DNA from: Promicromonospora sukumoe
GTDB lineage: Bacteria > Actinomycetota > Actinomycetes > Actinomycetales > Cellulomonadaceae
Direction of reading: 5' to 3'
NCBI RefSeq assembly: GCF_014137995.1
Contig: NZ_JACGWV010000001.1
Coordinates: 1,302,001-1,366,000, forward strand
DNA: 64,000 nucleotides
The notes under the pieces are model-generated. The model had not been told where the DNA came from and did no database searches. It was given only the letters and a program-made list of their open reading frames with translations. Positions 41,727-50,726 of the stretch are shown here, piece after piece. Every line of letters begins with the position of its first letter. Position 1 is the first letter of the stretch. The position numbers and the translations under genes are program-made.

Positions 41727-42615
41727 CGGCGCCGCGCTCCTGCTCCCGGGTCGCGGCCCAGGAGGCCAGCACCTTGAGCCCGTCCTCCGACGCCGAGCCC
41801 GGCACCGCGGTGTAGACGTTGAGCTGCAGGCCCGGCTCCGCGGGCAGCAGCAGCGCCTCGTAGTCGAGCTCCAGCGTGCCGACCGCGGGGTGGTGGAACA
41901 CCTTGGTGCCGGTGCGGTGGTAGCGCACGTCGTGCGAGGCCCACATGCGGCGGAAGTCCTCGCTGCGCGTGGACAGCTCGCCGACCAGGGCGGTCAGCGA
42001 CTTGTCGTAGGGGTTGCGGCCCGCCTCGGCGCGCAGGATCGCGACGGCGTCGTGCGCCATGCGGTCGGCCTTCTCGCCCCAGAACGCCCGCGCTGCCACC
42101 GGGTCGAGGAAGTGGAACCGGGCGCTGTTGACCGGCTTGTTCGCGATCCGTTCGGGGGAGTCGTACAGGGGCGCGTACAGCGCCCGCCCCAGCACGTTGG
42201 CGCCGAGCACGTCGAGGCGGCCGTTGCGGACGAACGCGGGCGCGTTCTCCATCGAGTCCAGGATGCGCTGGAAGACGGGCCGCAGCGTGGGCGCCGGCGC
42301 GCTCCTCGCCCGCGACCGCGCGGCGCCCGAGGCGTTGGTCGCCCGGGACAGGTCGAACAGGTGGCCGCGCTCGGCGTCGTCGAGCTGGAGCGCGTCCGCC
42401 AGGGCCTCCAGCACCTCCTCGGAGACGCCGCCCAGGTTCCCGCGCTCCATCCGCGTGTAGTAGTCGACGCTCACGCCCGAGAGCATCGCCACCTCCTCGC
42501 GGCGCAGCCCCGGCACGCGCCGGTGCCCACCGTACGCGGGCAGCCCGGCCTGCTCGGGGGTGATGCGTGCCCGGCGGGTGGCCAGGAACTCGCGGGTCTC
42601 CGCCTTCAGGTCCAT
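41713..42615 (-). CDS. MmyB-like HTH (XRE) transcriptional regulator
   Basis: 300 residues. HTH: REFLATRRARITPEQAGL, LRREEVAMLSGVSVDYYTRMERGN. The ligand domain is closely similar in order to the protein at 27710 (APAFVRNGRLDVLGANVLGRALYAPL, NSARFHFLDP, LVGELSTRSEDFRRMWASHDVRYHRTGTKVFHHPAVGTLELDYEAL), so the two are paralogues. MmyB-type domains bind fatty acids. It diverges from a DHA2 exporter 102 bp away, the usual regulator/exporter arrangement, so it likely represses that exporter. Confidence 0.9.
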   Translation of the reverse strand: MDLKAETREFLATRRARITPEQAGLPAYGGHRRVPGLRREEVAMLSGVSVDYYTRMERGNLGGVSEEVLEALADALQLDDAERGHLFDLSRATNASGAARSRARSAPAPTLRPVFQRILDSMENAPAFVRNGRLDVLGANVLGRALYAPLYDSPERIANKPVNSARFHFLDPVAARAFWGEKADRMAHDAVAILRAEAGRNPYDKSLTALVGELSTRSEDFRRMWASHDVRYHRTGTKVFHHPAVGTLELDYEALLLPAEPGLQLNVYTAVPGSASEDGLKVLASWAATREQERGAVRAP

Positions 42616-42647
42616 GCCTTCGACAGTACGTCCGGCGGGCCCGGCAA

Positions 42648-42685
42648 GGGAGGTACTGGCGTTACCGGGGACACCCCGTACTCCC
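42648..42685. promoter_or_regulatory. Candidate operator between the MmyB regulator and DHA2 exporter
   Basis: GGTA (42652-42655) and TACC (42663-42666) form a short dyad with seven bases between. A wider pair GGGAGGTAC (42648-42656) and GTACTCCC (42678-42685) flanks it. Both lie in the 102-bp divergent gap. The symmetry is imperfect. Confidence 0.35.
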
Positions 42686-42717
42686 TCGGACGGCGCGGAC
42701 GGCGTGTGCTGGAGGAC

Positions 42718-44109
42718 ATGACCAGCACCTCCACCACTGCCGCACCGCCCGAGGCGCCCGCCGCGCCGGCGCCGGGCCGGTCCGGCGCGATCCTCGCGCT
42801 CGTCCTCGTCGGCTACTTCATGGTGATCCTCGACAACTCGATCGTCATCACCGGCCTGCCGCACATCCGGGCCGAGCTCGGCCTCGACGCCGGCGGCACC
42901 GCCTGGGTGCAGGACGCCTACCTGCTGACCTTCGGCGGGCTGCTGCTGCTCGGCGCCCGCGCCGGCGACCTCCTGGGCCGACGGCGGACGTTCGTGCTCG
43001 GGCTCGTGCTGTTCGCCCTGGCCTCGGTCGCCGTCGGCCTCGCGCCCACCGGCGCCTGGCTCATCGGGGCGCGCGCCGTCCAGGGCCTCGGGGCGGCGGT
43101 GCTCGCCCCGGCCACGCTCGCGCTGCTCACCGCCACCTTCCCCGAGGGCCCCGAGCGGGTCCGCGCGACGGCGGCCTACGGCGCGGTGGCCGGCATCGGC
43201 GCCAGCGTCGGCCTCGTCGCGGGCGGGCTGCTCGCCGACCTGCTCACCTGGCGCGCCGGCTTCCTGATCAACCTGCCCGTCGGCGCCGTCATGCTCGTCG
43301 CCGGGCTCCGGCTGCTGCCGCAGACGCCGCGCACCCCCGGGCGGTTCGACGTCCCCGGCGCGCTGCTCGCCACCGCGGGCCCGGCCGCGCTCGTCTACGG
43401 GTTCGTCGAGGCCGGCGACGCGGGCTGGGCCTCGCCCGTCACGATCGCCTTCCTCACGCTCGGCGCCCTGCTGCTCGGGGCGCTCGTCGCGACCGAGCGC
43501 CGCACGGCGCAGCCCGTGCTGCCGCTCGGCTTGTTCGCCGACCGGGAACGCGTCGGCGCCTACGTCGCCCGGGGCCTGTTCATCGGCGCGATGATGAGCT
43601 TCTTCCTCTTCACCAGCCAGTACCTGCAGGACGAGCGCGGCTGGTCGGCGCTCGCGGCCGGGGTCGCCTACTTCCCGATGACGGTCGTGAACTTCGCCGT
43701 CGCGCTCGCCGTCCCGCGCCTGCGGCGCCGGGTCAGTGGTCCGGCGCTCCTGGTCGCCGGCCTGGTGCTCGCCGTCGTCGGCCTGGGCTGGCTCGGCCTG
43801 GTCCAGGACTCCACCTCGTACCTCGCCGGGATCGCGCTGCCCATGGTGCTGGTCGGCGCCGGGCAGGGCCTCGCGTTCGGGCCGCTGACCGCCTCCGGCA
43901 TCGCGCGCGTCACCCCGGACCGGGCGGGAGCCGCCTCCGGCGTCGTCAACTCGGTGCACCAGCTCGGCGGCGCGCTCGGTACCAGCCTGGTCCTCGCCGT
44001 CTCGGCCACCTACCCCGGCGCGATGCTGGTGGGCGCCGCACTGCTGGCGGGCGCGCTCGTCGCGGCGCTCGCGCTGGTGCTGCCGGGGTCCCGGCAGGGC
44101 CGGGCCTAG
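42718..44109 (+). CDS. MFS transporter, DHA2 (14-TMS) drug exporter type
   Basis: 463 residues with fourteen membrane helices. The family opening is ILALVLVGYFMVILDNSIVITGLPHIRAELG, with DHA2 motif D1 (LDNSIV), then GARAGDLLGRRRTFVLGL (motif A) and motif C in helix 5 (GIGASVGLVAGGLLADLLTWRAGFLINLPVG). It should export hydrophobic drugs or metabolites by proton antiport. GGAGG lies unusually close to ATG 42718. The neighbouring MmyB-like gene is its probable regulator. Confidence 0.9.
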   Translation: MTSTSTTAAPPEAPAAPAPGRSGAILALVLVGYFMVILDNSIVITGLPHIRAELGLDAGGTAWVQDAYLLTFGGLLLLGARAGDLLGRRRTFVLGLVLFALASVAVGLAPTGAWLIGARAVQGLGAAVLAPATLALLTATFPEGPERVRATAAYGAVAGIGASVGLVAGGLLADLLTWRAGFLINLPVGAVMLVAGLRLLPQTPRTPGRFDVPGALLATAGPAALVYGFVEAGDAGWASPVTIAFLTLGALLLGALVATERRTAQPVLPLGLFADRERVGAYVARGLFIGAMMSFFLFTSQYLQDERGWSALAAGVAYFPMTVVNFAVALAVPRLRRRVSGPALLVAGLVLAVVGLGWLGLVQDSTSYLAGIALPMVLVGAGQGLAFGPLTASGIARVTPDRAGAASGVVNSVHQLGGALGTSLVLAVSATYPGAMLVGAALLAGALVAALALVLPGSRQGRA

Positions 44110-44118
44110 AGCTGGGAA

Positions 44119-44135
44119 GGGCCTGGAGCAGGCCC
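44119..44135. terminator. Small hairpin between convergent genes
   Basis: GGGCCTG and CAGGCCC form a 7-bp stem with a 3-base loop, midway between the exporter stop (44109) and the leftward gene's stop (44140). Confidence 0.4.
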
Positions 44136-44139
44136 GCGC

Positions 44140-44619
44140 CTACATCAGGTCCGCGCTGGAGAGGTCCTCGACCCCGGTCGGCTCGGTCCCCTCGAAGAGC
44201 ACGCCGATCCCGTACGGGTCGGCCAGTCCCAGGCTCGACTCCGCGAACCGCAGCAGCCAGGTCCCGTCGTCCCAGACCACCGCCTCGGGCTCCTCGAACG
44301 GCGGATCGGGGGCGGCCAGGGCCGCGCGCTCGGTGTCGTCCAGGCCGAACTCCGGCTCGGCGAGCCGCTCCCGCAGGTACGCGGCGCCCGCGTCCGCGAG
44401 CTCGGCGAACCGCTCCAGAACGACGGCGGCCAGGTCGAGCGCGGGCTCTCCCGGCGCGGCGGCCGGCTCCACGACGACGCTCACGGGCGGGGGATCGTCG
44501 ACGTCGCCCGGCCCGTCGGAACGCGCCGCCCAGCACGCGATCGACTCCGGCGACTCGATCCGGACGAACGTCGTGCCGGCGATCTCCAGCCGCTCGGGCA
44601 CCTCGGCAGCCGTGCTCAC
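44140..44619 (-). CDS. Small hypothetical protein coupled to phzF
   Basis: 159 residues from GTG 44619, overlapping the phzF stop as GTGA (44616-44619), so translation is coupled. No signal or membrane helix. It is strongly acidic; segments include LEIAGTTFVRIESPESIACWAARSDG, LAAVVLERFAELADAGAAYLRERL, and WDDGTWLLRFAESSLGLADPYGIGVLFEGTEPTGVEDLSS. The middle resembles small proteins annotated as DUFs with a W-x-x-x-x-W-L-L-R-F pattern, but I do not recognise a named family. The overlap suggests a function with the PhzF-like isomerase. Confidence 0.6.
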   Translation of the reverse strand: MSTAAEVPERLEIAGTTFVRIESPESIACWAARSDGPGDVDDPPPVSVVVEPAAAPGEPALDLAAVVLERFAELADAGAAYLRERLAEPEFGLDDTERAALAAPDPPFEEPEAVVWDDGTWLLRFAESSLGLADPYGIGVLFEGTEPTGVEDLSSADLM

Positions 44620-45536
44620 AGGTGGAGCGTCCCCTCGGCGGCGACGGTCCCGCTGCCGGTGATCGTGACGACCGGCCCGGCGGCGCCCAGCGTGATCAGG
44701 CTGGGCCTCCCGAGCGCGCGCCCCTGCTCGACGACGATCCGGGCCGGGTCGCGGACGAGCCCGTCGCGGGCCAGGACGGCGGCGAGGGGCCCGGCGGCGG
44801 TGCCCGTCGCCGGGTCCTCGGCGATCCCCACGGTCGGGTTGAAGAACCGCGCGTAGGCGCTGATGCCGCCCTCGACGTCGGTGGTGTACACGTAGCAGCC
44901 CTCGGCCCCGGCGTCGGCGAGCAGCGCCCGCAGCGCGGCGGTGTCCGGCTGGACGGCGTCGACAGCCTTGATGCTCCGCACGGGCACGAGCAGGTGCTCG
45001 GCCCCGGTGGAGACCACCTCCGCGCCGCCGCCCGCACCGCCGACGTCGTCCACCCCCAGGCCGAGGACGGCGGCCAGCGCCGCGCGGTCCTCGACGCGGC
45101 CCAGGAACCGCGGGGCCGACTGCTCCATCGTGACCTGGACGCCGGACGAGGGCCGCTCGGAGACCCGCGCGCGCAGCGAGACCCCCACGTTCAGCAGCGC
45201 GTCGCCGATCTGCTGCACGAACGTGTCCCGGGTGGGGTCCAGCCGGCCGGCCAGGGCCAGCCAGATCCAGGCGCCCATCGCGTTGTGGCCCGCGCCGTAG
45301 ACCTCGACGCCCGCGGGCGTGAAGGAGCGCAGCCGGTGGTCCGCGCCGTCGCCGTCGGGGCTGACCAGGAAGGTCGTCTCGGACTGGTTGAACTCCCGGG
45401 CGACCGCCCGCATGGTCTCGATCGGCAGCACGTCCGCGTCGGGGACCAGGGCGAGCGGGTTGCCGGTCAGCGGCGTGGCCGCGAACACGTCCACCCAGTA
45501 GAACGGAACGTCCACGATCGGCTCCATTGTCGTCAT
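44616..45536 (-). CDS. PhzF-family isomerase
   Basis: 306 residues, two related beta-barrel halves. Motifs: VDVFAATPLTGNPLALV, NQSETTFLV with the catalytic Glu of PhzF, GAGHNAMGAW, and EDPATGTAAGPLAAVL. PhzF in phenazine synthesis isomerises dihydro-hydroxyanthranilate, but most family members are orphans of unknown substrate. No phenazine genes are near. The AGHNAMG loop departs from the more common CGHATLA, which suggests a different substrate. It starts at ATG 45536 and is followed by a coupled small gene. Confidence 0.88.
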   Translation of the reverse strand: MTTMEPIVDVPFYWVDVFAATPLTGNPLALVPDADVLPIETMRAVAREFNQSETTFLVSPDGDGADHRLRSFTPAGVEVYGAGHNAMGAWIWLALAGRLDPTRDTFVQQIGDALLNVGVSLRARVSERPSSGVQVTMEQSAPRFLGRVEDRAALAAVLGLGVDDVGGAGGGAEVVSTGAEHLLVPVRSIKAVDAVQPDTAALRALLADAGAEGCYVYTTDVEGGISAYARFFNPTVGIAEDPATGTAAGPLAAVLARDGLVRDPARIVVEQGRALGRPSLITLGAAGPVVTITGSGTVAAEGTLHL

Positions 45537-45588
45537 CGGTCAAGGCCTCCGGAAGCGTAGCGGCGGGAGGCGCCCGCCGTCCTGCCTC

Positions 45589-46464
45589 TCAGCGCGGCTG
45601 GTCGTGCTGGTTCTCGCGCCGGTACGCGGCCGGCGGCATGCCGCAGGCCGCGCCGAACGCGGTGTAGAACCGGCTGACGGAGCTGAACCCCGACTCGGCG
45701 GCGACGTCGGGGACCGGCAGCGCCGTGGTGACCAGCAGGCGGCGGGCCTCGGCGAGCCGGCACCGGGTCAGGTAGTCGACGATCGTGGTGCGCACGACCT
45801 TGCGGAACTGCGCCATGGCGTAGTTGGGGTGCAGCCGCACGGTGCGGGCGACGTCGGCGACGGTGAGCGGCTCGCGGAAGTTCTCGGCGACGTGCCGCAC
45901 CATGGTCAGCACCTGCTGGAGGGTCGGGTCGCCGCTCGTGACCTGCTGCACGGGCTGTCCGGGCGTGGCGAGCTGCCCCGGCGTGGCCAGCGCGAGCCGG
46001 CGCACCCGGGCCTCGACCTCCAGCATCGCGATGCGGCGCGGCTCCGGCCGGTCGCCGGACAGGTCCTGCGCCCACTGCGCGAAGTTCGCCGGGTCACCCG
46101 CCAGCGCGGCCGACGGCGGGGCGATCAGCGGCGTGCCCGCCAGCAGGCGCCCGACCAGCGCGTCGGGCAGCCCCCAGCCGAGGAACGTCGCGAACGGCAC
46201 GTGCACCCAGTACGCGCGGGTCGCCGTGCTGGCGATGAGCTGGTGCGGCACCGCCGCCCAGAACGCCGCGACGGACCCGGGGCCGATCTCGACCGGCTCC
46301 CCGCCGAACAGGTAGAGCATCGTGCCGCCCTCGGCGACGAGGTTGATCTCCAGGTCGTCGTGCTGGTGCGCGGTGCCCATGAGCTCCGGGCGGCCGGACC
46401 AGCTCAGCAGGGCCGGGGGCTGGATCTCGATCTGCTGTGCCGCTTGAGGTGCCATGGGTGCCAT
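45589..46464 (-). CDS. AraC family transcriptional regulator
   Basis: 291 residues. The N-terminal cupin-like sensor (about 10-150; GTAHQHDDLEINLVAEGGTMLYLFGGEPVEIGPGSVAAFWAAVPHQLI) carries the histidines expected for ligand binding. The C-terminal double HTH follows (FREPLTVADVARTVRLHPNYAMAQFRKVV, VDYLTRCRLAEARRLLVTTALPVPDVAAESGFSSVSRFYTAFGAACGMPPAAYRR). Between them lies a short Gly/Pro/Gln repeat (TPGQLATPGQPVQQV). It diverges from the Gfo/Idh gene 140 bp away, a common arrangement for sugar or polyol catabolic control. The inducer is probably a carbohydrate. Confidence 0.92.
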   Translation of the reverse strand: MAPMAPQAAQQIEIQPPALLSWSGRPELMGTAHQHDDLEINLVAEGGTMLYLFGGEPVEIGPGSVAAFWAAVPHQLIASTATRAYWVHVPFATFLGWGLPDALVGRLLAGTPLIAPPSAALAGDPANFAQWAQDLSGDRPEPRRIAMLEVEARVRRLALATPGQLATPGQPVQQVTSGDPTLQQVLTMVRHVAENFREPLTVADVARTVRLHPNYAMAQFRKVVRTTIVDYLTRCRLAEARRLLVTTALPVPDVAAESGFSSVSRFYTAFGAACGMPPAAYRRENQHDQPR

Positions 46465-46604
46465 CTGAGAATCCGGGAAGAACCCGCTCCGATCGATGAA
46501 GAGTTCGCCGATCGTAGGACCGTAGTGTCGGGGCCGTCAACGCGGCCGCCGGCCGCCGTCATCCCTGTGGCCGCGCCGTCGCGGCCGTACGACAAGGAGC
46601 CCCC

Positions 46605-47801
46605 GTGTTCTCACTCGGCATCGTCGGAGCCGGCCAGTTCGCCGGTCAGTTCGCCAAGCTCTGGCGCCTGCACCCCGGGGTCGGCGACATCGTCGTCACC
46701 GACCTCCTGCCCGAGCGGGCGCAGCGGCTCGCCGACGAGTACGACCTCGCCGGGACCGTCCCGTCCTTCGAGGACCTGCTCGCCTCCGACGTCGACGCCA
46801 TCGCGATCTTCACGCAGCGCTGGACGCACGGGCCGCTGGTGGTCCAGGCGCTGCGCGCCGGCAAGCACGTGTACTCCTCGGTGCCGATGGCGATCTCCGA
46901 GGAGGAGATCCGGGCCATCGTCGAGGCGGTCCGGGAGACCGGGCTGACCTACATGATGGGCGAGACCAGCCACTACAACCCGGCCACCGTGCACGCCCGC
47001 GAGCAGGCCGCCAAGGGCGCCTTCGGGCGGCTGTTCTACGCCGAGGGCGACTACCTGCACGACATGGACCTCGGCTTCTACGACGCCTACCGGTACAGCG
47101 GCGGCGAGGGCTGGAAGGCCACCGCGAGCTACCCGCCGCTGATGTACCCCACGCACTCCCTGGGCGGCATCCTCGGCGCCTGGCAGACGCACGCGACCAG
47201 CGTCTCGGCCATCGGCGTGCTCGACGACCGCGGCGACGGCGTGTTCGACAAGGACGTCAGCCAGTTCGACAACGACTTCTCCAACGCCACGGCGCTGTTC
47301 GAGGCCGCGGGCGGCGGCGCGTTCCGGATCAACGAGTTCCGCCGGGTCGGCTTCCCGTCGCACATCCGCGAGTCCCGGTTCCGGTTCTTCGGCACCGAGG
47401 CCAGCATGGAGCAGCTCGTGAACGTGAGCCTCTGGCAGGACAAGGAGGAGGTCACCGACCTCACCGAGCACCTGCGGCCCAAGCCCACGCTCTCGCCCGA
47501 CGACCCGTCCCTGGAGCACGTCTCGCCCGCGCTGCGGGACGCCTTCACCTCGGGCTCGGCGCCGGTGCACGACCGCTCGCGGCTGCCCAAGGAGTTCGCG
47601 AACGTGTCCAACGGCCACGAGGGCAGCCACCACTTCCTGGCCGACGACTTCGTCACGGCCGTCACGACCGGCGCCCTGCCGCCCGTGAACGCCTGGGTCG
47701 CGGCGCGGTACACGCTGCCCGGCATCGTCGCGCACCACTCCGCGCTCAAGGGCGGCGTCCGGCTGGACATCCCCGACCTCGGGGACGCGCCGGAGGCCTG
47801 A
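46605..47801 (+). CDS. Gfo/Idh/MocA family oxidoreductase
   Basis: 398 residues from GTG 46605 (AAGGAG upstream). Rossmann domain: LGIVGAGQFAGQFAKLW, then DVDAIAIFTQRWTHGPLVVQALRAGKHVYSSVPMAIS, where the canonical EKP is replaced by SVP, so the usual catalytic lysine position is altered. It continues with MMGETSHYNPATVHAREQAAKGAFGRLFYAEGDYLHD and a His-containing site (YPTHSLGGILG), as in sugar-oxidising members. The likely substrate is a sugar or inositol derivative with NAD(P). AraC diverges from it and probably activates it. A hairpin terminator follows. Confidence 0.85.
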   Translation: MFSLGIVGAGQFAGQFAKLWRLHPGVGDIVVTDLLPERAQRLADEYDLAGTVPSFEDLLASDVDAIAIFTQRWTHGPLVVQALRAGKHVYSSVPMAISEEEIRAIVEAVRETGLTYMMGETSHYNPATVHAREQAAKGAFGRLFYAEGDYLHDMDLGFYDAYRYSGGEGWKATASYPPLMYPTHSLGGILGAWQTHATSVSAIGVLDDRGDGVFDKDVSQFDNDFSNATALFEAAGGGAFRINEFRRVGFPSHIRESRFRFFGTEASMEQLVNVSLWQDKEEVTDLTEHLRPKPTLSPDDPSLEHVSPALRDAFTSGSAPVHDRSRLPKEFANVSNGHEGSHHFLADDFVTAVTTGALPPVNAWVAARYTLPGIVAHHSALKGGVRLDIPDLGDAPEA

Positions 47802-47839
47802 CGGCGGGGGAGCGGGCACCGGGCACGCCGCGGGCACTC

Positions 47840-47867
47840 GGGAGCGGGCGCCGCGGCGTCCGCTCCC
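47840..47867 (+). terminator. Near-perfect 28-bp palindrome, terminator
   Basis: Arms 47840-47852 and 47855-47867 pair with one G.U; allowing for the turn the stem is about 11 bp. It sits 38 bases after the Gfo/Idh stop and 25 bases before the next start. Confidence 0.6.
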
Positions 47868-47892
47868 AGCCCGGGGTGGGAGACTCTGGGGC

Positions 47893-49491
47893 GTGACGCA
47901 GGCAGCACTGACCGCACGGACCGGTCCCGTCGACCGGGCGGCCCTCCTGGACCCCCCGCTCCTGCCGCTGTGGGCGGCGGTCCCCGTGGCCGCCGCGGCG
48001 GGCCTGGCGCTCGACGGCGCCTTCCCCTCCCTCGGGTGGTGGCCGCTCGCGTTCGTCGCGGTGACCCTCTCCCTGCTCACGTTCATCGGCCGGCGGGCGT
48101 GGGGCGCCGTCCTGGTGGGCGCGGTCTTCGGGGCGACCTTCTTCTTCCCGCACGTCTCGTGGTCCTCGCGGTTCCTCGGCGACGACCCGCTGGGCTGGGT
48201 GCCCTGGGTCGCGCTCGCCGCCGTGCAGACCCTGTTCCTCGCGGCCCTGTCCCCGCTGATCACGCTGGCCTACCGGTGGGTGCCGCGCTGGCGTGCCACC
48301 GGCCCCGTGCGGCTGGTCGTGCTGCCCCTGCTCGTCGCGGGCACCTGGATGACGCGCGAGCTCGCGATGGGCTCCTGGCCGTACGGCGGCTTCCCGTGGG
48401 GGCGCCTCGGCATGAGCCAGTCCGCGAGCCCGATCGCGCCCGTCGCGTCGTGGCTGGGTGTGTCCGGCCTGGGCTTCGCCATGGTGCTGCTGTGCGCCAT
48501 GGTGATCGAGCTGCTGCGGAGCAGCCGGCGCGGGGCCGACGCCGCCGTCCGGCGTCGGGCCTGGATCGCGGCCCTGCCCGCCGTGGCCCTCGCCGCCCTC
48601 CTGCTCGTCACGCCCCAGTTCCCCACGGCCGACGCCGGCACCCTGCGCGTCGGCGCCGCCCAGGGGGACGGCCCCGCCGCGTTCTCCGACGAGCGGACGT
48701 CCGGCGACCTGCTGCGCTCCCAGCTCGCGGCCTCCGCGCCCCTGACCGACGACCAGGTCGACCTCGTCGTCTGGCCCGAGGGCGGCGTGGACAGCGACCC
48801 GCTCGCCGACGCCGGCACCGCCTGGGCGCTCGGCGACGCCGCCCGCAGGTACGGCGCCCCGCTGCTCGTCAACGCCGCGTCGTCGGACGGCGACCTCACC
48901 TACAACCGGTCGTTCCTCTGGACCGAGGACGGCGCCACCGCCACCCACAGCAAGCGGCACCCCGTCCCGTTCGGCGAGTACGTGCCGGACCGGTGGCTGT
49001 ACGGCGCCATCGTCCCCAGCCTCGTCAACCTGCTCGGCCGCGAGTACACGCCCGGCACCGACGTGCCCGCCGTGGACACCGGCGACGCCGTCGTCGGCCT
49101 CGCCATCTGCTTCGACGTCGTGTTCGACGACGTGATCCGCGAGGGCATCGACAACGGCGCCCAGGCCTTCATGTTCCAGACGAACAACGCCGACTTCCGC
49201 GGCACCGACGAGAACCTGCAGCAGACCGCGTTCGCCCGCATGCGCGCCATCGAGACCGGCCGCTCCGTGGTCAACCTCTCGACCACGGGCACCAGCCAGG
49301 TCTTCGGGCCCGACGGCGCCGCCGGCCCCGCCCTGCCCGCCGACGAACCCGGGCTCATCGTCACCGACGTCGAGCTGCGCGACGGCGTCACCGCCGGAGT
49401 CGCACTCGGGCCGTGGCTCCAGGTGCTGATCGCCGGCGGCACGCTGCTCGCCCTCGTGGCGCTCGCGGTCGCCGTGCGGCGCCGCGCCTGA
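47893..49491 (+). CDS. lnt: Apolipoprotein N-acyltransferase
   Basis: 532 residues from GTG 47893. Six to eight membrane helices (residues 25-245) precede a nitrilase-like catalytic domain and a last membrane helix (about 505-527). The nitrilase triad is present: Glu296 in VVWPEGG, Lys354 in HSKRHPVPFGEYVP and Cys406 in LAICFDVVF. The enzyme adds the third acyl chain to lipoproteins outside the membrane. High-G+C Gram-positives are known to encode functional Lnt, and this window encodes at least three lipoproteins. No ppm1/dolichol-phosphate-mannose synthase partner, adjacent in mycobacteria, is seen here. Confidence 0.93.
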   Translation: MTQAALTARTGPVDRAALLDPPLLPLWAAVPVAAAAGLALDGAFPSLGWWPLAFVAVTLSLLTFIGRRAWGAVLVGAVFGATFFFPHVSWSSRFLGDDPLGWVPWVALAAVQTLFLAALSPLITLAYRWVPRWRATGPVRLVVLPLLVAGTWMTRELAMGSWPYGGFPWGRLGMSQSASPIAPVASWLGVSGLGFAMVLLCAMVIELLRSSRRGADAAVRRRAWIAALPAVALAALLLVTPQFPTADAGTLRVGAAQGDGPAAFSDERTSGDLLRSQLAASAPLTDDQVDLVVWPEGGVDSDPLADAGTAWALGDAARRYGAPLLVNAASSDGDLTYNRSFLWTEDGATATHSKRHPVPFGEYVPDRWLYGAIVPSLVNLLGREYTPGTDVPAVDTGDAVVGLAICFDVVFDDVIREGIDNGAQAFMFQTNNADFRGTDENLQQTAFARMRAIETGRSVVNLSTTGTSQVFGPDGAAGPALPADEPGLIVTDVELRDGVTAGVALGPWLQVLIAGGTLLALVALAVAVRRRA

Positions 49492-49522
49492 CCCCGGCGG
49501 GCCGGGCGCGGCGCCGTCGGGC

Positions 49523-50506
49523 TCAGCTCGTCCGGGCCACCGCGATGTTGGTGTTCCCGCGCTGCCCGGCCTCGTAGAACATGTAGAGGCGGCCGCCCTC
49601 CTCGGCGAAGCTCGGGGCCGCGGCGCGCGTGGCCTGCGGCTCCGTGTACAGCACCCCGAGGTGGTTCTCGCGGTCGAAGCTCGTGCCGACGTCGGCCACG
49701 TGCATGCTGCCGGAGCCGCCGTGGTAGACCACGTGGCCGCCGCCGTTGCGCCCCCAGTAGTGGGCGCCGGAGAGCTGGCCGCCCTCGCCCGCGGCCGGCG
49801 AGATCAGCGGCTGCGGCTTGAACTGCCAGCCCGAGGTGAGCCGGTTGGACCAGCCGATGAAGATCTTGCGGGTCCCGGCCTGCGCGCCCATGAACAGCAT
49901 GATCTGGGTGTCGGACTTCGTGGGGTGCGGGAACACCCGCGCGTAGGACGTCTCGGTGACGTTCGAGGGCAGCATCGCGGTGGTCAGCACGGTGGCCTCG
50001 TAGGTGAAGCTGCGCCCGTCGGCCGACGACGCCACCCGGGTGGTCGTGTTCTCCCCGTGGAAGTACAGGTAGAGCCGGTTGTCCGCGGCGTTCCAGACCG
50101 CGTGCGGGCTGGAGACGTGGCTCACCGAGTAGTGCGGCGACCAGGTGCGGGAGATGACGGGGTTGCCCGAGTACTCGCGCCACGGGCCGTCGAGGGAGTC
50201 GGCGTAGGCCAGGCAGATGCCGCCGGGCGCGTCGTGCGGCGCGTAGTACATGTACCAGTTGCCCAGCGGGTTCTGGACCTTGCCGGCGACGTTGCGGATC
50301 GACGGGAAGATGAGCTCGTTGGTCGGGTTGTAGGCCAGGGCCGACTTGTTCAGCGCGGCGCCGACCCGGTGGAACGTGGGGAAGCCCGGTATCGCCGCGG
50401 CCGCGTGGGGCGGCGCCGCGACGCCGAGGGCGGCGGCCGAGCCGAGCACCGCCGAGCCCAGGAGCAGGCTGCGCCGGTCCAGCACGAGCTTTCGGTCCGA
50501 ATCCAT
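49523..50506 (-). CDS. Exported five-bladed beta-propeller protein, GH43-like
   Basis: 327 residues from ATG 50506, giving a twin-arginine signal (VLDRRSLLLGSAVLGSAAALG) cut near AAPPHAAAA. The mature part shows propeller blades with recurring patterns: NPLGNWYMYYAPHDAPGGICLAYADSLDGPWREY, SSPHAVWNAADNRLYLYFHGENTTTRVASSADGRSFTYE, RKIFIGWSNRLTSGWQFKP, GGRLYMFYEAGQRGNTNIAVA. This is the pattern of glycoside hydrolase family 43/117-like proteins. A full acid-base set cannot be assigned by eye. It diverges from the EEP-type exported protein; both probably act on extracellular material. Confidence 0.7.
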   Translation of the reverse strand: MDSDRKLVLDRRSLLLGSAVLGSAAALGVAAPPHAAAAIPGFPTFHRVGAALNKSALAYNPTNELIFPSIRNVAGKVQNPLGNWYMYYAPHDAPGGICLAYADSLDGPWREYSGNPVISRTWSPHYSVSHVSSPHAVWNAADNRLYLYFHGENTTTRVASSADGRSFTYEATVLTTAMLPSNVTETSYARVFPHPTKSDTQIMLFMGAQAGTRKIFIGWSNRLTSGWQFKPQPLISPAAGEGGQLSGAHYWGRNGGGHVVYHGGSGSMHVADVGTSFDRENHLGVLYTEPQATRAAAPSFAEEGGRLYMFYEAGQRGNTNIAVARTS

Positions 50507-50726
50507 GGTGACTCCGCTCAGGCCCGGGGGTCGCCGCGCTCCGGTGCGCGGCGGCGCGGATGCCGCCCGGGCCGTTCGGGGTCGAATCTCCGGCCTGGGC
50601 GGTGCGGGGGTCAAGGTGATGATGCGACCTATCAGCCCGGGGCACGTTCACCTTCCGGCCACGGCCCGGCCACGCGTCCGCCGTAGGGTCCCGGCCGGAC
50701 CCATTTCCGAGCAGGGGAGAACACCG

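Noticed and set aside
44616..45536. Phenazine biosynthesis cluster
   Set aside because: Only the phzF-like gene is present; neighbours have no phenazine role, and orphan PhzF homologues are common.
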